A stretch of DNA of 37,047 bases from an uncultured bacterium (GTDB lineage Bacteria > Verrucomicrobiota > Kiritimatiellia > RFP12 > UBA1067), in NCBI GenBank assembly GCA_902780865.1, contig CACZHC010000017.1, forward strand, positions 1-37,047. Direction: 5' to 3'. The notes under the pieces were generated by a model. It made no database searches and was not told the origin of the DNA. It was given only the letters and a program-made list of their open reading frames with translations. Each line of letters starts with the position of its first letter. Position 1 is the stretch's first letter. This document shows, piece by piece, positions 32,013-37,047 of this stretch. Position numbers and translations under genes: made by a program.

Positions 32013-32537
32013 GTGAAATTCTTCCCTTATACCGTCTTCGCGTTTTTCGCAGGCTTAGCGGCGCTCGGCGCGGAAGCGCCCGCAAAGCCCGCGGCGCCAT
32101 CTGCGACGCTGCCTGCAAAGAGCGCGAAAGCGCCGAAAAAGCCGCTTATCCCAGCCTCGGAGTGGAAGATGATACGCCAGATTGCCGTCAACTACGACCT
32201 AAGCGACGAGGCGACATGGCTCCTTGCGGCGATCCGTCGCCACGAGAACGGCCGTCCCGGGCTCGAGTTCGGCGTCGGCGGGCCGATGGACTCCGGGCAC
32301 AAGGCGCACCGCTACCGCGACGGCGTCAAGTCCTTCTACGTGCAGGGATACTGGGCGGCCGGGACAATCCGCAAGCACTACACCGGCGACCTCACCGCAT
32401 TCGGGAAACGCTACAACCCTCCGCACGCCGCGAAATGGACGACGGCCATCACCTCGCTCATAAAGCGCCTCAAGGCGGAAAACAACTCGACGCTCCCCGG
32501 CGTCAAGCCCGCGAAGAAGGTCATAGACCTGCCGTAG
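32013..32537 (+). CDS. Small secreted protein, possibly lysozyme-like
   Basis: 174 residues from a GTG start. A signal peptide (about 1-21) and a Pro/Ala/Lys-rich linker (about 22-45) precede a single domain (about 48-155). The segment LAAIRRHENGRPGLEFGVGG places Glu78 where lysozyme-like or transglycosylase folds carry their catalytic Glu. YVQGYWAAGTIRKHYTGDLTAFGKRYNPPHAAKWTTAITSLIKRL then resembles the C-terminal part of small phage-type muramidase-like proteins. I am not sure of the fold. If correct it would cut peptidoglycan in the periplasm. It is divergent from the thioredoxin-fold operon and its last 17 bases overlap the convergent glycosidase gene. Confidence 0.6.
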   Translation: MKFFPYTVFAFFAGLAALGAEAPAKPAAPSATLPAKSAKAPKKPLIPASEWKMIRQIAVNYDLSDEATWLLAAIRRHENGRPGLEFGVGGPMDSGHKAHRYRDGVKSFYVQGYWAAGTIRKHYTGDLTAFGKRYNPPHAAKWTTAITSLIKRLKAENNSTLPGVKPAKKVIDLP

Positions 32538-35340
32538 GCTCGAATCGAAAGTTGCGGAAGACGATGCCCGACCGACCGTCCTGCGGCATGTCGAGAATCT
32601 GGAAGATGAACCGCTTGACCTCGACGGCGTTTTCAGGGATATGCTTCGACAATGGAACCCGCACCGTCTGCCACGTCCACGGATCGTCGTCGATCTTGCC
32701 GCCCTCCACAAGAACCTTTACCTTGTCGAGCTTCGGGCGGTCTTCGCCTCCGTCGGCGGTCTTGAAGAGCACCGACGCCCTCAGCCGCTGGCGGCCGGTG
32801 CCGCGCGGCCCGAGAGGCGTCCTGCCGGAGTTCACCTCGAAGACGAGATCGCAGCCGCTCCTAAGACCCTCTGGCACGCCCGCCGCCGGTCCGTCGACAG
32901 GAAGCGGCTCCGCAAGACGCATCTGAAGCGATGCCCAGTGCTTCTCGTTGTCGGCGACGGCAAGCTCGATTCCCCCGTCGCGGCGAATCGCCCGCGCACC
33001 GTCCTGCGCCTCGGAATCGAAGCGCCTCAATTCGAGCGGCTTGTCCTTCACGCGTCGCCATGCCACGCGGAAGCCCCGCAGAACAAGCGTCGTCGCGCAT
33101 CCCTGATTCTTGTCGCCGCGCTGCTGGATTCCGATGGATTGCACCTCAGATTCCCCCTTCGCGTAGCAGAGCGGCACAGACGCCCGCCAAGTCCCGTCGC
33201 CTGTCTTGCGCAAGAACGGCGAAAGCACGTGATAGGCGCCGGACCCTATGCGTATCTGCATCGGGGCAAGCGGCGAGCCATCTGTCTCAATCTCGAACTC
33301 GAGGTCGGCGGCAAGCGCCGTGCCGTCCGCGGCTACGGCAGACTTCCAGTCGATGTTTACGCCCGGCCAGCCATGGGCCTCGCTAAAGTCGACAGTGACG
33401 GACTCGTCTGAAGATGTCGCCTTTACGCCACCCCAGACACGCGCCTTCGGCGCAGGCGCGAAAGCCGTCGCCCCGCATCCGTCCACGGGCGTCTCTGCCG
33501 TGATCGCGGCAACGAGCGCGGCAAATCCGCCGCCGCAGGAAATGTCGAGCGACGCTATCGCCTTTTCCGGATACGGATTCTCCCAACGCGAGACCCAGAA
33601 GCCCCTGCGCTTCCGATCGCTCCACCCTGGACAGCACTCGAACGACTCGGGGAGAGGCGTCGAGCATTTGGCGAGGTCGAGATCGCCGAAACCGCCAAAC
33701 GACTTCGCCGTAAAGACAGCCGTCGTCCCGTCGGCATAGCGCACAGAATACTTAATCTCGTCGCCTGGCTTTGCGCCGTCTCCCGCATGAAGGAAGTAGA
33801 GCGACGAGGCGCGGAGATTGACGCCGATTCCCGAAACCGACTGCGGCAGCCCGCCGCCGAGCTTAACGCACGAGCGATCGCCGTTCTGATCGGGCCTGAT
33901 GAAGTCGAACGGCACGCCAGCGCAGTCGGTAGCGCCCCACGGAGGGCTATTGACGATGCTGCCGAGGGGAACGTTCGCCTGCTCGCGGATGTCTATCGTC
34001 CTCACGCGGGCGCGGTCTACGCAAAACGGTGCAACGGAAGCAGAAGCGCTCTCCTTGAAAAGCTCCTCTGCGCGCGAGAAGGCCTCCTTCAGCGTCTTAT
34101 GCGAGATACTGCCGTCTTTCGCCGCCGCGTTCCACGCCGAAGGCGCGCTTTCAAGCGCCGCAGCAATGTCCTTCTCGGACTTCCCGCCTCGCAAGACGAC
34201 GGGATCGGACGGCGGAAGGACGAGAAGCGCGGCGCCTGCCTTGCCGCGGTTAAGGACTACACGCCGCGACACGTCGACGAGCACTGGCGACGCGAACTCC
34301 TCTCCCGGAACAAACCACACGGCCTTCGGTGCAAGAGTGTCGTTTATGACGACAAAGCCGGTGTCGCCGCCGGGAAGCCGCGCAGCATGGACCTCGATGC
34401 CGTCTACGTCTGCGCCCGACGCGAGATCGCGCGTCTCGCAAGTGGAGTGAATCCCGCGATCCGCCGCAATCGCGGCAAGAAGCCGCCCCTCGTCGCCGCG
34501 CTTCGGGAACCTGACGCCGACGTAGTAGACCGCGCCCTTGCCAACCTTCCGCCACGCAACAGCGGCATGCCCGTTTGGAAGCGATGCAAGCGTCTCCCAT
34601 CCTGCGCCTTCATGGAACTTCACCTCTCGATATGGAACGGCCTCGTATTCAAGTCCCTGGAAAAAGAACTTCGCCGCCTCGCCGGCGACGGCGCTTTCGA
34701 GAGCGATCCCGGGGAAGCCGTGTTCAGGCTCTTCGCGCTCGCCGCCCCACTCGTCGAGACCAAGGGCCTCCTGCACGAGGACGAGCGTGCCGCCCGCCTT
34801 GACCCACGCCTCGAGCCGGGCGGGCGTCTCGTCGTACACGGCATCGACTCCAGCCGCAACGAGGATGCGATAGCGGTCAAGACGTCCAGACTTAAGCTGT
34901 TCCTCGAACACGGCGTCGAGCGGAATGTGCGCGTCGACGGCAAGCGCATTCGCGCACGTCTCGGCGAAGGCCGCGCATCTGCGCGAAGAAGTCTGCGGCA
35001 GACGGTACGTAGGCATCGAGAAAAGCGTTGCCACGCGCTTCTGCTCCTCAAGGCCGCGCAGACGCGGAGCGAAGAGATCCTGCATCGCGAAGATGTCGCG
35101 CTTCGCGTTCATTATCCCGACAAGCTCCTCTGGCGGCACGAAAACCGGGTTGAGCCCGAGCCACGGATACCTTTCGCCGAGGCGTTTCAAGCTCTCCGCG
35201 GGATTTTTCATGTCGACTTCCCTCAGACGACGCTCCCACTTGAAGTAGTAGCTTGCGTTGAGCCCGCGCGCCCACTGCGTCAGCAGCCTCGCGCGGTGGC
35301 TCGTGCGCGTGCGGCCGAGATACGTCTCGCCGTCGATCAT
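32521..35340 (-). CDS. Clan GH-A glycosidase, 3' part of a frameshifted gene
   Basis: 939 codons from an ATG at 35340. Homology starts a few codons earlier (LDGKPMIDGETYLGR, from about 35356), where one missing base separates it from the 5' part. The KPMIDGETY segment places a Glu where clan GH-A enzymes have their nucleophile. Next come a barrel end, a beta-galactosidase-trimerisation-like alpha/beta domain (about 140-290; YRILVAAGVDAVYDETPARLEAWVKAGGTLVLVQE) and beta domains. Galactose-binding-like C-terminal modules follow (WTWQTVRVPLSKHIPENAVEVKRFIFQILD). This order resembles GH42 and relatives. It lies at the end of the CE15-led operon and overlaps the lysozyme-like gene by 17 bp, tail to tail. 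The start is arbitrary if the gene is broken. Confidence 0.75.
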   Translation of the reverse strand: MIDGETYLGRTRTSHRARLLTQWARGLNASYYFKWERRLREVDMKNPAESLKRLGERYPWLGLNPVFVPPEELVGIMNAKRDIFAMQDLFAPRLRGLEEQKRVATLFSMPTYRLPQTSSRRCAAFAETCANALAVDAHIPLDAVFEEQLKSGRLDRYRILVAAGVDAVYDETPARLEAWVKAGGTLVLVQEALGLDEWGGEREEPEHGFPGIALESAVAGEAAKFFFQGLEYEAVPYREVKFHEGAGWETLASLPNGHAAVAWRKVGKGAVYYVGVRFPKRGDEGRLLAAIAADRGIHSTCETRDLASGADVDGIEVHAARLPGGDTGFVVINDTLAPKAVWFVPGEEFASPVLVDVSRRVVLNRGKAGAALLVLPPSDPVVLRGGKSEKDIAAALESAPSAWNAAAKDGSISHKTLKEAFSRAEELFKESASASVAPFCVDRARVRTIDIREQANVPLGSIVNSPPWGATDCAGVPFDFIRPDQNGDRSCVKLGGGLPQSVSGIGVNLRASSLYFLHAGDGAKPGDEIKYSVRYADGTTAVFTAKSFGGFGDLDLAKCSTPLPESFECCPGWSDRKRRGFWVSRWENPYPEKAIASLDISCGGGFAALVAAITAETPVDGCGATAFAPAPKARVWGGVKATSSDESVTVDFSEAHGWPGVNIDWKSAVAADGTALAADLEFEIETDGSPLAPMQIRIGSGAYHVLSPFLRKTGDGTWRASVPLCYAKGESEVQSIGIQQRGDKNQGCATTLVLRGFRVAWRRVKDKPLELRRFDSEAQDGARAIRRDGGIELAVADNEKHWASLQMRLAEPLPVDGPAAGVPEGLRSGCDLVFEVNSGRTPLGPRGTGRQRLRASVLFKTADGGEDRPKLDKVKVLVEGGKIDDDPWTWQTVRVPLSKHIPENAVEVKRFIFQILDMPQDGRSGIVFRNFRFEPTAGL

Positions 35341-36401
35341 GGGCTTGCCGTCCAGAGGGCGCGCAGAGCGATGTCGGCATAGAGGCTGCCGCCGCCGGTC
35401 GGCATCATCGTCACCTCGCAGAGGTCGTACGCGGCGGCGGTCTCGACGATGTTGCGGATGCGCGACATCGGCTGGAAGCAGAAGCGCGCCGAGGGGTCGA
35501 CCGCGCGTATCGTCTCGATGCCGAGCTTGACACCGGATATGAAGCACTCCTCGCGGAACTTGTGCCACGCGGCAAAGAGGCCCGCGGCCTCTTCCGGCGA
35601 CTTGAACGCCGCGGCCGCGTCGAACGAGCCGTACGAAGTCCGCCACGCCCTGTCCATCGCGGCTGCGTCGCCGTTCCACGTCTTCGAGAGAAACGCGGCA
35701 AATGCGCCGCGCGCGGCGGGAGACTTGTCGTGGTAGCTCGGCTCGTTGAAGAGCTCGTAGACATACGGCTTCGCGCCGTGCGCCTTTAGCTCCTCCGCGC
35801 CAGAGCGCCAGAAGTCGCGCCAGAGATCACGGCCCTCCGGCGTAATGAGACTGTAGTAGATGAAGTGGCAGTCATTCACGAACGCGCTTTCGTCGGGCTT
35901 TTTCCCCTTCTCGTACTTCATGCCGCCGTGCGACCATGTCGCGCACGTGAAGTCCACGACCATCGGAAGCCCCGAATGCCACAGGCCTTCCGCCACGCTC
36001 CAGTCGACGCCGTGCCTCGCCTGGTAGTGGCGCCGCGGATCGCGGTACTTCGCGAGCCACGAAGGCGAGACCTCGCCGCCGGAAGTGTCGAACCCAAGCC
36101 GCTGGAGATACGCTCGGTCGGGCGCACTCTCGTATATCCAGGCGTACTCATCGCCGTAGCCGGGGCCTTTTGCAAGGGTGTCGGCTCCAAAACCGCCATA
36201 GTAGAGGTTGCCGATGAGAAAGCGCGGCTTCCCGTCAACGAGGAAGTTCCCGTCCGCGCCGATCTCGAACGACGCGCCCTCCGGCATCATGAGCGACGGC
36301 TCGGTCTCACCGAGCTTCGGCGACGCAGGGGCCGCCTGCCCCATCAACTCAAACGCCACACATACAACAACCGCTCCGCAGAGCACCCGAACCCTCCTCA
36401 T
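35337..36401 (-). CDS. Clan GH-A glycosidase, 5' part of a frameshifted gene
   Basis: 354 codons. A signal peptide (about 1-24) is followed by a GH42/GH35-like TIM-barrel start: FLVDGKPRFLIGNLYYGG near 53, the conserved barrel strands, and KPYVYELFNEPSY, in which Glu220 is the expected acid/base. It continues to TMMPTGGGSLYADIALRAL and then leaves frame; adding one base near 35356 runs it straight into LDGKPMIDGETY of the 3' part, for a protein of about 1293 residues. The ATG at 36401 has AAGGAG 7 nt upstream and is one base past the CE15 stop. Without the second part it lacks the nucleophile and would be inactive. It likely releases galactose or arabinose from the same glycan as its CE15 partner. 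Confidence 0.8.
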   Translation of the reverse strand: MRRVRVLCGAVVVCVAFELMGQAAPASPKLGETEPSLMMPEGASFEIGADGNFLVDGKPRFLIGNLYYGGFGADTLAKGPGYGDEYAWIYESAPDRAYLQRLGFDTSGGEVSPSWLAKYRDPRRHYQARHGVDWSVAEGLWHSGLPMVVDFTCATWSHGGMKYEKGKKPDESAFVNDCHFIYYSLITPEGRDLWRDFWRSGAEELKAHGAKPYVYELFNEPSYHDKSPAARGAFAAFLSKTWNGDAAAMDRAWRTSYGSFDAAAAFKSPEEAAGLFAAWHKFREECFISGVKLGIETIRAVDPSARFCFQPMSRIRNIVETAAAYDLCEVTMMPTGGGSLYADIALRALWTASP

Positions 36402-36402
36402 G

Positions 36403-37047
36403 TCATTTCTCCTTATTCTGCAGACGGGAGGTAAACGCACGGTCAGCGAAGTCGAGCGTCCATATCCAGTCGATCGCGGAAATTCCATGCTGGCCGCCGC
36501 GCCTTACGTAGCCAAGCGACTCGCCGACAAGGGAGGTGTCGTAGTTCGCCGGGAATTCGCCTTTGGGAAGGCCCTTCCGCCCAAGGAACTCCCACGCAGG
36601 AGAAGCGGCCCTTGCAGCAAGATACTCTCCCTTCGTATCAAACCATCCCGAGTTGAAGCCCTCTATGAGCAACGCGCGCGGCGCAATTGCCGCGATCAGC
36701 ATATGCTGGTCGAACTTCATCGCCTGCTCGTTGTCCACGTATTTCGCGTAGGCCTTGCAGTACCAGTGCGGAAACGACTTCATCTCCGTCGAGACGTTCT
36801 CTCCGAAGTCTCGCTTGGCAATCGGACATCCGCCGCCGCCCGTCTGGTTGACGACGCAGACGGCAAACCGCTCGTCTCGCGCCGCCGCGAGCAGCGCCGC
36901 CTTTGCAAGCCGCGAAGAGCCGGTGACGACGTTGCGCCGCGCGTCGACCTCGGGGATGCGCCCCGCGAGGTCAAGGCCGCGCGAAAGCGTCCATGCCCAC
37001 GCGCCAAGCGACGTGATGTTGTCGTTGCGGCTTTCGTCGCGCTTTGG
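36403..37047 (-). CDS. CE15 glucuronoyl methylesterase-like protein, 3' part
   Basis: The last 214 residues of a protein that begins beyond the window. VTGSSRLAKAALLAAARDERFAVCVVNQTGGGG is the CE15 nucleophile region (GxSRxxK, Ser in GSSR) and the following lysine lies three residues later. FGENV and FPHWYCKAYAKYVDNEQAMKFDQHMLIAAIAPRALLIEG give the catalytic His in DQHML and the closing strand. Bacterial CE15 enzymes split the ester between glucuronic acid on xylan and lignin alcohols, in the periplasm or outside. The usual GC/HSR is GSSR here, a minor change. It precedes the GH-A gene by one base, so the two are co-transcribed and act on glucuronoylated plant cell wall. The 5' end is not in the window. 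Confidence 0.85.
   Translation of the reverse strand, partial: PKRDESRNDNITSLGAWAWTLSRGLDLAGRIPEVDARRNVVTGSSRLAKAALLAAARDERFAVCVVNQTGGGGCPIAKRDFGENVSTEMKSFPHWYCKAYAKYVDNEQAMKFDQHMLIAAIAPRALLIEGFNSGWFDTKGEYLAARAASPAWEFLGRKGLPKGEFPANYDTSLVGESLGYVRRGGQHGISAIDWIWTLDFADRAFTSRLQNKEK

Noticed and set aside
1..37047. CRISPR array, tRNA or rRNA genes, insertion sequences
   Set aside because: No regularly spaced short repeats, no conserved RNA gene sequence and no transposase or terminal inverted repeats were seen.

Overview
The window is G+C-rich and densely coded. It reads as a chromosome fragment of a Gram-negative, plant-glycan-degrading bacterium. An LpxC-family enzyme, PbpC and rpsB-tsf sit among GH27, GH95, CE12, CE15, tannase-like, LamG and parallel beta-helix proteins. 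I infer the PVC group, most likely Kiritimatiellota or a neighbouring gut or sediment lineage, from the secreted-glycosidase repertoire and divergent protein families. No 16S or other decisive marker is present. No tRNA, rRNA, CRISPR array, insertion sequence or recombinase gene was seen, and no stretch above about 300 bases lacks a gene.

Layout. 1-8769 is all minus strand: the 5' part of proB, a GH27 alpha-galactosidase, two CNNM-type membrane proteins, tsf, rpsB with its own promoter, and pbpC. 8837-14546 is plus strand: a GH20-like secreted protein and a two-domain beta-helix/PKD protein. 14550-27565 is a self-contained carbohydrate-use locus on the minus strand: an AraC/XylR-type regulator, an operator-like direct repeat, an extended -10 promoter and six tightly packed secreted-protein genes (SGNH esterase, LamG protein, CE12 esterase, tannase/feruloyl-esterase-like protein, a 1341-residue candidate glycosidase, GH95 fucosidase). 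27496-31958 is a minus-strand operon: two paralogous thioredoxin-fold proteins (one frameshifted), an acyl-adenylating enzyme and a divergent LpxC. 32013-32537 is a small plus-strand lysozyme-like protein. 32521-37047 is a minus-strand pair, CE15 plus a frameshifted clan GH-A glycosidase.

The most striking structure is that the six-gene locus plus its regulator lies exactly between two same-strand copies of the 3' end of the lpxC-like gene. One copy is the real end of that gene (27496-27565). The other is an orphan of about 22 codons with its stop (14550-14618). The core repeat is 52 bp with two differences, both synonymous. This is the signature expected of a cassette integrated into a gene's 3' end, although no integrase is visible. 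The inserted genes look designed for one job: removing acetyl and acyl decorations and fucose from a plant cell-wall polysaccharide, under a substrate-sensing activator.

A second pattern is promoter architecture. Seven promoter candidates carry TGn directly before a TATAAT-like -10, and four of these -10 boxes lie only 6-8 nt from the start codon with no ribosome binding site, which predicts leaderless mRNAs. One pair forms a perfect inverted repeat driving divergent genes.
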